Source: Algimonas ampicilliniresistens
GTDB taxonomy: Bacteria; Pseudomonadota; Alphaproteobacteria; Caulobacterales; Maricaulaceae
Direction of reading: 5' to 3'
Assembly: GCF_030159955.1 (NCBI RefSeq)
Contig: NZ_BSNK01000002.1
Location: forward strand, 682,001 to 746,000
DNA: 64,000 nucleotides
The notes beneath the pieces were generated by a model. The model saw nothing but the letters and a program-made list of their open reading frames with translations. It made no database searches and was not told the DNA's origin. How positions within the stretch are numbered: the first letter of the stretch is position 1; each line of letters opens with the position of its first letter. This document shows positions 26,636-34,801 of this stretch, one piece after another. The translations under genes were made by a program, and so were the position numbers.

Positions 26636-27364
26636 ATGTCCGGTTCGCCTCCTACACCCTCACCATCCGTTCCGCCGCGTCTTCCGGCGATGCAGTTTTG
26701 GGGTCTATGCTTCATTGTTTATATGGTGATGCAGTTTCCGCTGGTGCGTCTTCCCGTGCTGTTTCTATCGACCTGGGCGCATGAATTCGGGCATGGGCTC
26801 GGCGCGATTATTACGGGCGGAGAGTTTATCGAACTGACCGTTTTCCCAGACTTTTCCGGCGTCGCTCTAACGGCAACAAGTAGCGGTTTTTCGCGCGCTA
26901 TGGTCGTAGTGTTCGGCCTACTCGGCCCCAGCCTGTTCGGTGTTTTGATGATCGTGATGACACGGGCCTTCAGCTTTTACCGATCTGCAATTCTAGTCCT
27001 TGCCGGATTACTCGCTTTGTCGCTGATCTGGGCCGCAGACGGATTTACGATGACGACGTTAGGCGCGGGCGCGGTCATTATGGGATTAATCGGTTGGAAG
27101 CTGCCGCGCCGCGCCCTCCAATATATCGCCTATATTGTGGCGATCGCCATGTGCCTGACGGCGCTAAGCGGATTTAGTTATTTCTTTATCGGCAATGCCG
27201 AAGTGGCAGGCGATTATTACCGGTCCGATACCGGTATATTGGCCGATATTTGGGGTGGCCCCCACTGGTTGTGGGGCGGATTACTGACCCTGCTCTCTAT
27301 CATCATCCTGTTCGCTGGTGTCTTTCTATCAGACCGCTGGGCGCGAGGGCGCTCAACTCAATAG
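26636..27364 (+). CDS. M50B-like membrane metallopeptidase family protein
   Basis: A 242-residue integral membrane protein with about six or seven hydrophobic segments. The first cytosol-proximal helix carries a zinc-binding HExxH: 'STWAHEFGHGLGAIITGGEF' (residues ~50-69). This matches the M50B-like family of putative intramembrane metallopeptidases, whose substrates are mostly unknown. The ATG at 26636 is preferred over a TTG at 26603, which lacks a ribosome site. It sits between the flagellar cluster and the convergent DUF1523 operon, and its link to either is unclear. Confidence 0.72.
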   Translation: MSGSPPTPSPSVPPRLPAMQFWGLCFIVYMVMQFPLVRLPVLFLSTWAHEFGHGLGAIITGGEFIELTVFPDFSGVALTATSSGFSRAMVVVFGLLGPSLFGVLMIVMTRAFSFYRSAILVLAGLLALSLIWAADGFTMTTLGAGAVIMGLIGWKLPRRALQYIAYIVAIAMCLTALSGFSYFFIGNAEVAGDYYRSDTGILADIWGGPHWLWGGLLTLLSIIILFAGVFLSDRWARGRSTQ

Positions 27365-27368
27365 CGCG

Positions 27369-28040
27369 TTACTTTTTTGGTGGTTTTGGCGCCGGGGACC
27401 CAAACAGTTTCCGCCAGAACCCTTGGACTTGTGTGCGCCCTTCGCCGACTGTTTCGCCGACTTCGCGCGCGGCGTCACCGACACTATCGCCGACCTTGTC
27501 CAGTGTCGGATCGATCCGCGCGGCCTTGAAGCGCCGAATAGTGCGCCAGATCCAGAACCACAGACCGAGCAGAAGGCCGATGAAGACGATATTGAACCAA
27601 GGGATCAGCAGGGCGTCAGGTCCTGACACGCGCTTGATCGAGGTTGCATTGGGGAAGATTGAGAAGAGTTTGATCCGCCAGCCATAGTGGCGCACCGCAA
27701 CCCAATCACCATCACCTTTGGCGAGGCTTTGGGCCAGCGCTGTGACGTCACCACTGTCAAATTTGAAATAGGGCGGAAACCCCCAGCCTGTATCCTCATT
27801 GCGATAGACCCGCGTTCGGCCATTTTTGTCTTGCGCATTGATGAAGCGAACGTCGCGTGTCGCGCCTTCGACCGTTCCGATATCGGCGCGGTCCCAAAAG
27901 GGTGCGCCCGTTTCAACGTCGATCCGTTTGACTTCTGTCCCGACGATCTGAACGACATCGCGGTCAGGCAAATAATAATTGAGCAGAACAGCGCCAACAA
28001 CGAACAGGATGAAGGCTGGAATATGTCGCAGATATTTCAT
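27369..28040 (-). CDS. DUF1523 membrane protein
   Basis: A 223-residue protein with an N-terminal TM segment ('IPAFILFVVGAVLLNYYLP'). A ~120-residue extracytoplasmic domain follows, with 'DRDVVQIVGTEVKRIDVET' and 'RDVRFINAQDKNGRTRVYRNEDTGWGFPPYFKFDSGDVTALAQSL'. A second TM segment ('LIPWFNIVFIGLLLGLWFWIWRTI') and a basic cytoplasmic tail close it. This is the DUF1523 pattern of alphaproteobacteria, function unknown. It is last in the seven-gene leftward operon starting at 34634 and converges on the M50B gene. Confidence 0.75.
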   Translation of the reverse strand: MKYLRHIPAFILFVVGAVLLNYYLPDRDVVQIVGTEVKRIDVETGAPFWDRADIGTVEGATRDVRFINAQDKNGRTRVYRNEDTGWGFPPYFKFDSGDVTALAQSLAKGDGDWVAVRHYGWRIKLFSIFPNATSIKRVSGPDALLIPWFNIVFIGLLLGLWFWIWRTIRRFKAARIDPTLDKVGDSVGDAAREVGETVGEGRTQVQGFWRKLFGSPAPKPPKK

Positions 28041-28064
28041 GACGTGTCCTCTTAGCGGTCGGGT

Positions 28065-28343
28065 CTAACCATATTGGGCGAGCCAGATCAGGCCAAAGCC
28101 GATCAGGGATGGGATGATGAAAACGCCGAGCAAAAGTTTGGGGCGGTAAGAGCGCGTATAGGCTTTCATGCCGCGCGCGACGAAATCATCTTCACTTTCC
28201 GCCATTTTGTCGAAGTCTGATAGCGTTTCATATTCAGCTTCAAGAAGCCTTCGATGTTTGAACCGCGCGGTGAAACTCAACACAGCATAAACGACACTGA
28301 GCAGTAGAAAAATAATCACGATATTGCGGATAAGGCCGAACAT
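28065..28343 (-). CDS. Small two-TM membrane protein
   Basis: A 92-residue protein with TM helices at ~1-25 and ~68-90 joined by a charged cytoplasmic loop. I do not recognise a family. Its ATG abuts the stop of the 497-residue gene with no spacer, and DUF1523 follows after 24 bases, so it is an integral part of this operon. Confidence 0.6.
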   Translation of the reverse strand: MFGLIRNIVIIFLLLSVVYAVLSFTARFKHRRLLEAEYETLSDFDKMAESEDDFVARGMKAYTRSYRPKLLLGVFIIPSLIGFGLIWLAQYG

Positions 28344-29837
28344 CTATTTCCTCCGTTTCCTGCCTTTGGTCTGGCTCTTGGATTTTTCAGCTTCCCGCTT
28401 GCGTTTATCATAGGCGCGGCGTTCGGCGGAGCGGTGACGCCAGTCGTCATCATAATCTATATCATCGTCGTCATCTTGGTCTCGGCGGTTTGATGATTTA
28501 TCTGGGTCCCACGGATTGCGTTTTGAAGATCGTCGCTTGGGTTTCCCGCGCGAGATCGGCTCCCTCATGCTCGGTTCTTTGCCAAACAGAGTTTCGCGTG
28601 CGCCCGCCTTGTCGATCGCATATTCTTCTTCGAGGAAGCGGACGACAAAGTCTTTTTTGGTATCTGACCAGTCGCGATAGGCGTCGTAGAATAGGGATTT
28701 GTGGCAGATAAAGAGCTGGCGGAAATCCAGCCGCGACAGGTCGGATAGCAACATATTGACCAGATCGCGGTCGCGATGTTGCGACCCCCGCAGGGCGTAG
28801 AAAAAGGCCGGATGCTTGGGGCCAACTTTTGGCACACGACCGCCCATCGATGCCCAGCGCCAGACGTCCATCAGCCCAGTAAATTCAGGGGGTAAATCAT
28901 TGGCATAGTGGCGTTCAAGCTGACGCATGTTCTGGCGCGACATATCGGATAGATCGTGGCCCTTATCGCCTGCGGTTGAGGCGACGATGAAGTCCATTTT
29001 CTGGCGGATCACGAGCGCGCTATCTTGATTTGGGCGCTGCACAATCAATTCGGTCAGCCCTTCTTGGTAGAGCCAATCGGAAATCGCTTCGCGATCATCA
29101 AGGGTCAGGGTTTGCGGAATATCCAGCGAGTCCAATCCGGGAATTTTGGTTCGCGCAATCACGGTGGGCGTATCCGCATCGCGGAACACATAGACGCCCC
29201 CGAAATGGGAGGTGTAATAATTGCCTTGTTGGAAGACCTTGCCGTCGAGCTTGACCGGGTTGCGCTGAATATTGCCCGTGCGTTTGGCCAGCTCAATCAT
29301 TTCCGCAATCAATACATCGTCCCACCACGCATCCTCTTCCGTCATGAAGCGGTCGATTTGCTTGCCGAGCGTTTCGGCCTCTTTGACATGGGCTTGGGCG
29401 GTGTCTGCCGTGACTTCGATCTGGTTGATGTCGAGTAGGTCAGCCGGTTCACTGATCTTAAACACGGAATCAAGCAGCTCGCCCGCCACCGCTTCGCGCG
29501 CGGTCAGGGCAAACAGCTGATCTTCGTTCTCATCAATATAGCGGCGCAGGATAGACCGTGAGGTCGAAAATTGTGAGCCGAGCAACGGCGCTGTCTTCTG
29601 GTCCGTCGAGAGCAGAATGAACATTTGGTTCGCCCCGTGCGGGTTCAGATAAAGCTCGTCATCAAACTCATGCGCGATTTCTGGCGAATACCCAGCAATG
29701 TCGATATGAAATTCGGTCAGCTCAGATTTTTTACCAATCAAATAATCCAGCGCCCGATTATACCGCTCGACCATAGCGGGCGAGGACACCTCATAAAGGT
29801 TCCCAAACATGAGCCCGGCTTTGACGAGGCGCATCAT
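28344..29837 (-). CDS. Conserved hypothetical protein with highly charged C-terminus
   Basis: A 497-residue soluble protein of unknown function. Residues ~1-415 look like a globular, mixed alpha/beta region without a catalytic motif I can name. Residues ~420-497 form a disordered basic tail (many Lys/Arg) interrupted by a run of Asp (around 'DQDDDDDIDYDDDW'). I recall similar proteins sitting beside AAA ATPases and DUF1523 genes in Rhodobacterales, but I cannot verify a family name. The ATG overlaps the stop of the gene upstream as ATGA. Confidence 0.6.
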   Translation of the reverse strand: MMRLVKAGLMFGNLYEVSSPAMVERYNRALDYLIGKKSELTEFHIDIAGYSPEIAHEFDDELYLNPHGANQMFILLSTDQKTAPLLGSQFSTSRSILRRYIDENEDQLFALTAREAVAGELLDSVFKISEPADLLDINQIEVTADTAQAHVKEAETLGKQIDRFMTEEDAWWDDVLIAEMIELAKRTGNIQRNPVKLDGKVFQQGNYYTSHFGGVYVFRDADTPTVIARTKIPGLDSLDIPQTLTLDDREAISDWLYQEGLTELIVQRPNQDSALVIRQKMDFIVASTAGDKGHDLSDMSRQNMRQLERHYANDLPPEFTGLMDVWRWASMGGRVPKVGPKHPAFFYALRGSQHRDRDLVNMLLSDLSRLDFRQLFICHKSLFYDAYRDWSDTKKDFVVRFLEEEYAIDKAGARETLFGKEPSMREPISRGKPKRRSSKRNPWDPDKSSNRRDQDDDDDIDYDDDWRHRSAERRAYDKRKREAEKSKSQTKGRKRRK

Positions 29838-30451
29838 GAGGAACGGCCTAACTTCTCTTGGAGATATTTTTCTGCGCTAGACTTTTTCTCTTTATATACT
29901 TGAAATAAACCACCGTTCTCAAAGTAGTTACCTTGGAAGGACTTTTTATACTCATCAGTAAATAATGGGTCTCGGTTGCTGTGTAGATGGTCTTCAATCT
30001 GATCTTGGTTTTCATACAAGACGGTTTTGATTTCGCTTATAATGCGTTCAACGGATCGAACGCGATTAAGTAAGTCACGACCCCAAAGTATCTCCGCATG
30101 AATGCTTAAAGCAGATATTTCATCGAGCACAGTATCTACTTTTCTCAAGTTTTGAAAACGGGCCCATGTCTCTGCAAGCATAGGGTGTTTATGCTTAAGG
30201 TCGCTGGTGCCCTCATTCTCAAAAAACGGATTCCAAACAATCACGTCTACAACTGCAGAGTCTAGCTCGGCAAATTTAAGAAGAAGCTCTTTTGCAAGTT
30301 TCGTATTTTCTTCCCAAACCTTCTGATGTTTCCAAGACGTTAGACCTTGCCAAGCAACCCACGATGTAAAAACCGCTGCTCCAGAAAGAACGTAATTCCG
30401 GATTATTTCGGCCCAATCTTTAGCGGATATTTTAAAAAATATATCCTCCAC
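29834..30451 (-). CDS. Membrane-anchored hypothetical protein, AT-rich insertion in operon
   Basis: A 205-residue protein with one N-terminal membrane segment ('NYVLSGAAVFTSWVAWQGLTSW', ~19-40). A cytoplasmic or periplasmic helical domain rich in Glu, Lys and Asn follows. Its composition is unlike its neighbours: hand counts of three 60-base lines gave 33, 38 and 42 % G+C, against 55 % for a line in the adjacent ATPase gene. It is nonetheless perfectly fitted, with a GTG start overlapping the ATPase stop by one base, a GGAGGGGAAGGGA ribosome site, and a stop overlapping the next start. A recent acquisition into a pre-existing operon is likely. No family recognised. Confidence 0.6.
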   Translation of the reverse strand: MEDIFFKISAKDWAEIIRNYVLSGAAVFTSWVAWQGLTSWKHQKVWEENTKLAKELLLKFAELDSAVVDVIVWNPFFENEGTSDLKHKHPMLAETWARFQNLRKVDTVLDEISALSIHAEILWGRDLLNRVRSVERIISEIKTVLYENQDQIEDHLHSNRDPLFTDEYKKSFQGNYFENGGLFQVYKEKKSSAEKYLQEKLGRSS

Positions 30452-32394
30452 TATCCCTTCCCCTCCAAATAACGCCGCTTCGCCTCTTCCTGCCGTCCGA
30501 AATCGCGGACCATATTGTCAATCGCGACTTCATCGCTCTTATCGGCGTAGCGGAACTCGCTATCGGCGTAGCGATTGATTTCTTGGATCACCATATCGAC
30601 TGTGATTTCGGTGGCGAGGTCGGCGATCATGGCGCGTTTGGTGTCATAGTCTTTGTCGAGGAACAGGGATGTGTCTTCCATCCATTCATCTGGGAGTTCG
30701 AAGTCCATGGCGCGGACTTTGACGGCATCGGTGATATTCTTGACCGCGCGTCCGGTGAAGCGCGGATCGGCGGCCTGAATGGCTTTCAGATAAGTGCCGA
30801 GCTTGGCGATGGTGTCGAGCTTGCCTGTGCTCTTTTTGACGGCATCAAAGACGGCTTCGAGCGCTTCTTCCTTGGGCCGAGCATAGGACTCATAGCTGGC
30901 TTTGACCGCCTTCTTAATGGCCTGCGCTTCGAACAGATCATGGTCGCCCACAGGGATGTCGTGGTTCTTACCCATCAGTAGGTGCAGAATATCAATATAG
31001 TCGTCGCGCGTTTGTGGCCCATCGACGAGGAAACGAGCGGACGCCCGTTGGCGCAGCGCGTCGTCCACTTTTTCTGGATAGTTGGAAAACATCCCGAAGG
31101 TGCAATTGCCGCGCACGACCGTATTGGCCCCGGCGAAACTTTCCATGAGGACCGCCGTGATCTCTAACTGCCCGGCAGAACTTTGCCGGTCTCCACGTAT
31201 ACCGGCCAGCTGGTCGATATCATCGATCGTCCCGAAGCCGATCACGTTCGGATCAATAATCTCACGAATGAAGGCCTTGGCATTCTGCGCCGACTTGCCC
31301 TGATAGCTATCGATGCTTTCCGTGGACAGATTGGCGTAGCGGAACGGATAGCCCGCATTTTGGCAGTAATCATTGATGAGACCCGCCATCATCTGGATCA
31401 GGATCGTCTTACCCGTGCCCGGCAGGCCGTCGCCCATAAAGGTGAAGATGAACCCGCCCAAATCTGCAAACGGATTGAGCTTGCGCTCAAAATCATAGGC
31501 CATCAGCATTTTGGACAGTTTCATAGACTGATATTTGGCGATGTGATTACCAACGACCTCGTTCGGTTTTTTGAACGTCATGGTCAGGGTGGTGGAGCGG
31601 GCGCGCGATGCCGCCTCAAAACCCCGGATCTCAAAATCATCTTCCTCGACGCGGTAGGCGACAGACGTGAACGCGTCGAGCCGGGGGAGGTTGGCGGCGC
31701 GCGTTGCGGCCTTGTCCATCAGCTGCTCAAGAAACGCCGTGACGGTCGGGATCAGCTTGGTGTCATCATCGGCGAACAGAGCTAACGTCTGGTCGAGTTC
31801 CCACAGCGCCCCGGTCAGGGCGAGCTGCGGATTATCAGTCAGCACTTCCTCGACATCACCAACATCAACGGACAGTTCGCCCGCTTCATGCAGGGTTGAG
31901 AGCCGGAAGCTCGCCATATTGGCGAAGACATGCAGGGCGATGACGGAGGCGGCGGCAAGGCCTTCAGAGAAGGCGGTCGATTGGCTGCTCGCCAACTTGC
32001 CTTCTAGATTATCTTTCATCAACGCGGACAAGCCCGTCGCATCGGCATATTGATCGACAACGGTGAGGGCCGTGGCTAGCGCGCGGCGTAAGCCGTGCAG
32101 CACGCCCGCCTGAACCGGGCTCATCAAATCATCATCGTCGCTGGTCGCTTCGACGCGTGCGATCAGGTTGACGCCTTCGGCGCGGGCCGTGCTTTGGGTG
32201 ACGAGGCCGGGCGTCGTGGAACGGAAACGGCGACGCCCCGGAATACCCGGCGATCGCCCGGATGAGGGCGCAACGTCGCGCGCTTTGGCCAGACGCGGCG
32301 TATGGTCGAACCCATCTAGCATGGATTGTGCGCTCGCGATCTTTTCGCGGATCGCGCTCTCTTTGATTTCCATGAGGTCAGATGGGTTGGACAT
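30451..32394 (-). CDS. AAA+ ATPase with helical N-terminal region
   Basis: A 647-residue protein. Residues ~1-100 are low-complexity and basic, and ~90-310 are mostly helical. A AAA+ core then follows: Walker A 'GLPGTGKT' at ~322-329, a Walker B-like stretch 'VIGFGTIDDIDQLAG' (~380-394), and a sensor-type 'GNCTFGMFSNYPEKVDDALRQRASARFLV' with the arginine-rich region expected for sensor 1 and the arginine finger. The residue after the Walker B aspartate is Asp rather than Glu. The C-terminal ~150 residues are helical. It is probably a remodelling ATPase that acts on partners encoded in the operon; the role is unknown. Confidence 0.8.
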   Translation of the reverse strand: MSNPSDLMEIKESAIREKIASAQSMLDGFDHTPRLAKARDVAPSSGRSPGIPGRRRFRSTTPGLVTQSTARAEGVNLIARVEATSDDDDLMSPVQAGVLHGLRRALATALTVVDQYADATGLSALMKDNLEGKLASSQSTAFSEGLAAASVIALHVFANMASFRLSTLHEAGELSVDVGDVEEVLTDNPQLALTGALWELDQTLALFADDDTKLIPTVTAFLEQLMDKAATRAANLPRLDAFTSVAYRVEEDDFEIRGFEAASRARSTTLTMTFKKPNEVVGNHIAKYQSMKLSKMLMAYDFERKLNPFADLGGFIFTFMGDGLPGTGKTILIQMMAGLINDYCQNAGYPFRYANLSTESIDSYQGKSAQNAKAFIREIIDPNVIGFGTIDDIDQLAGIRGDRQSSAGQLEITAVLMESFAGANTVVRGNCTFGMFSNYPEKVDDALRQRASARFLVDGPQTRDDYIDILHLLMGKNHDIPVGDHDLFEAQAIKKAVKASYESYARPKEEALEAVFDAVKKSTGKLDTIAKLGTYLKAIQAADPRFTGRAVKNITDAVKVRAMDFELPDEWMEDTSLFLDKDYDTKRAMIADLATEITVDMVIQEINRYADSEFRYADKSDEVAIDNMVRDFGRQEEAKRRYLEGKG

Positions 32395-32400
32395 GAGGCC

Positions 32401-33525
32401 TTACGTATAGCTGAGGATGTTGTCGTTATGACCGACGACATATTTGCGGATGCCGTCGAAACTGCCCGAATGTTTTTCTTCCATCACCTGATAGGCGCGG
32501 TGCGGCAGGATGAGCGAGCGGTTGATGTCGGTATAGCCATCGGTCTTGCCGTCGAGGCCGTAAGCATCGAGCTTATAGACCTGTCGCCAGGCCGCGTTGA
32601 ACACGCCAGTTTTGACCCATTTCTGACCTTCAGATAGCAGTGTTTCCACAGTCCAAGCCAAAGCCCAATCTAGCCCCGGTTGTCCGCTTGCCTCTGCCAA
32701 TACGTCGCGGATTGGGCCGTGTTGTTCGGTGAAGGCGTGGCTATGCATCGGGCCGAGATGGAAGCGGCGTAGCGATTTGGGATGAATGTTGGAAAAGTCT
32801 TCATCGAAGCCTTTGGCAATAGTGAGGAGTTTCAGCTCCGACACAGCTTGCGCCATCAGCGCGTCTTGTAAACGCGGCCAGCGGCGCTCATCATTGGGTA
32901 GGGCACGCGATCCTGTATCATCCAGCTCCATCAGGTAGACGACCGGAATATTAGTCTTTGAATCATAGACCGCCCAATGGACGATATAGCGACGTTTGCG
33001 CTTTTTCAGATCCTTGCCGACCCAGACGGCTTGCGGATGGTTCTGGGACAAAAAGAGCGGTTGGCTGTCTAACGTTTCGTAATAAATACGTTGAGCCAGC
33101 GCATATTGCAGCGCTGTCGGCGCGGACTGTTCGGTCAAGATATGGCTGACCATATCCTTCTTCATACGCTCCTGATCAGGCAGGGATTTTAGGTGTTTTT
33201 TGGCCTGTGTGGCGTCAGATGCCAGTTGGATAATTTCCGAAAATATCGGGAATCCAGACTCCGTTTTATCGATGCTGATTTTGCCGGAATTTTTGGCCCG
33301 GTTAGTCATCAGATATTTGTAGGATAGAGCGGTGAAGCTGTTGTTCAAATCGACCAAATACTGACCAAGAATATCGCCTTCTCCCTTACTGAGCTGTCGT
33401 TCTTCCACGGAGAGTTGTGCGACCGAGCGCAGATGGCCGATGATGCGCTCGAATTTGGCGAAATAACGCCGTGCCGCGCGCGCATTGTCGAGCACGCGGT
33501 GCGTATAGGTGAGGTCGAGATCCAT
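32401..33525 (-). CDS. Hypothetical protein of the AAA+ operon
   Basis: A 374-residue soluble protein (378 if a TTG at 33537 is used; neither start has a good ribosome site). The N-terminal ~130 residues are helical and basic. The middle has 'PQAVWVGKDLKKRKRRYIVHWAVYDSKTNIPVVYLMELDD', which looks like an antiparallel beta sheet. I recognise no catalytic motif or family. It is between the coiled-coil gene (~26 bases upstream) and the ATPase gene (6 bases downstream). Confidence 0.6.
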   Translation of the reverse strand: MDLDLTYTHRVLDNARAARRYFAKFERIIGHLRSVAQLSVEERQLSKGEGDILGQYLVDLNNSFTALSYKYLMTNRAKNSGKISIDKTESGFPIFSEIIQLASDATQAKKHLKSLPDQERMKKDMVSHILTEQSAPTALQYALAQRIYYETLDSQPLFLSQNHPQAVWVGKDLKKRKRRYIVHWAVYDSKTNIPVVYLMELDDTGSRALPNDERRWPRLQDALMAQAVSELKLLTIAKGFDEDFSNIHPKSLRRFHLGPMHSHAFTEQHGPIRDVLAEASGQPGLDWALAWTVETLLSEGQKWVKTGVFNAAWRQVYKLDAYGLDGKTDGYTDINRSLILPHRAYQVMEEKHSGSFDGIRKYVVGHNDNILSYT

Positions 33526-33551
33526 GGAGGTGCTCAAATCTGAGACAGTCC

Positions 33552-34634
33552 CTAAGAGCTTTCGCCATAAGCATTGGCATCATGCTTCTCGACGATCTTC
33601 TCAAACCGTCGGGCGAACCGTTCGTCTGCTTTGGCCTTTTCTTCCAGAACTTTGCGCGCAAAGACGATATGCTCTTCGTGGCTTTCCATCATTTCGGCCA
33701 TTTTATTGTTTGTGGCGGCCCCGATTGCAGCCATCGCGACCTGCGCTTCCTTATCCGTCGCCACGCCGATTTCGTTGATCTTATGTGCGACATCCTGCTG
33801 CTGCGCGGTCTTCAGTGATTTCGATAGCGCATCATAAAGCACGACCCGTTGTTTGGTGTCGGTTGTCAGCTTGTTGAGCAGAACCATCTGGGTTGCGATC
33901 TGGTTCTGAAGGCTGTCCATCCAGGTCTTACCCTTCTCGATGTAGCGTTCCAACGTCTGGCTTTCGGACAGTTTGACCTGCTCGAGCTGCGCCAACTCAT
34001 TATGACGTGAATTGACGGTCGCGAGTTCGGACTCCAACTGCGCGCGTTCTTTAGGTTCTGTGGAGACAGAGAGTTTGTTCTCCAGCTCGATAATCTGCGG
34101 ATCGAGCGCCTTAATTTCGCTTTTGATTTGTTCAAGTGTCGTGACCGCCGCTTCGCGGTCAGCCAGCGTGACCTGCAAATTGGCTTCGACCTGGCCCTTA
34201 TGGCGACCCAGCTCATTGAGCTGTTCCTGCAACATCGCTTGGATCGTATTGGACTTGGCAATCAGGTCTTGCAGCTTATCCTCGATCGTGGCGGCGCGAA
34301 TGCGCTCTTGCCGCAGGCTTTCCGAGCGCTGTTTGGAAAAGACGCCCACAAACTTTTCCCACCCGGTCTTGGACCGCATGGCATCAAAATCTTTGGAAAA
34401 TCCAGCCGTGACGTCGTCCAGACCCATAATGAGTTCGGCAATATTGGCGTTCATCAGGTCGGTGTGAGCGTGGACATCGTCGAGCGAGGCCGTCTCAATA
34501 TCAAGGCTGATATCCGTGCCTTCACTCATCTTGGACCGGGCCGTGTCGATCTGCGACGACAGCTCAGAAATCTTGCTCTGTGCCTCGGCGACTTCTTTTT
34601 TGGATTGCTCAATCTGGGCTTCAAAAGTTGGCAT
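33552..34634 (-). CDS. Long coiled-coil protein heading the AAA+ operon
   Basis: A 360-residue protein, nearly all alpha-helix with extended heptads (~1-50 and ~100-260), no signal peptide and no TM segment. A shorter helical C-terminal domain has 'NKMAEMMESHEEHIVFARKVLEEKAKADERFARRFEKI'. It resembles the general build of TelA/KlaA and of PspA/IM30 proteins, but I see no decisive signature. A strong GAGGAGAGGGA ribosome site precedes the ATG. As the first gene it is probably the most abundant product, consistent with a structural scaffold. Confidence 0.65.
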   Translation of the reverse strand: MPTFEAQIEQSKKEVAEAQSKISELSSQIDTARSKMSEGTDISLDIETASLDDVHAHTDLMNANIAELIMGLDDVTAGFSKDFDAMRSKTGWEKFVGVFSKQRSESLRQERIRAATIEDKLQDLIAKSNTIQAMLQEQLNELGRHKGQVEANLQVTLADREAAVTTLEQIKSEIKALDPQIIELENKLSVSTEPKERAQLESELATVNSRHNELAQLEQVKLSESQTLERYIEKGKTWMDSLQNQIATQMVLLNKLTTDTKQRVVLYDALSKSLKTAQQQDVAHKINEIGVATDKEAQVAMAAIGAATNNKMAEMMESHEEHIVFARKVLEEKAKADERFARRFEKIVEKHDANAYGESS

Positions 34635-34684
34635 CTACGTCCCTCTCCTCAATGTCTACGTCAGTGTCCTATACTAATGAGGTA

Positions 34685-34720
34685 GGAACGCTCTTATTGT
34701 TATTCAATAAAAATCGTTCC
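34685..34720. repeat. 36-bp imperfect palindrome upstream of the AAA+ operon
   Basis: The arms begin and end with GGAACG and CGTTCC, and inside them TTATTG and CAATAA pair after a one-base bulge. It lies 51-86 bp upstream of the coiled-coil gene and about 80 bp before ygfZ on the other strand, in the only intergenic space available for both promoters. It is a candidate operator. No poly-T run follows in either direction, so a terminator is unlikely. Confidence 0.5.
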
Positions 34721-34801
34721 AGATTATCGGAAAATCGACAGAGTCTGGTTTGAGGCGGTCTGCGTCTTGTTTGAAGCTGTCTGCCCGCCTATGTCCTCGC
34801 T

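Noticed and set aside
31183-31785. 200-residue frame on the plus strand
   Set aside because: It is antisense to the AAA+ ATPase core, including Walker A; the ATPase frame is clearly the real one.
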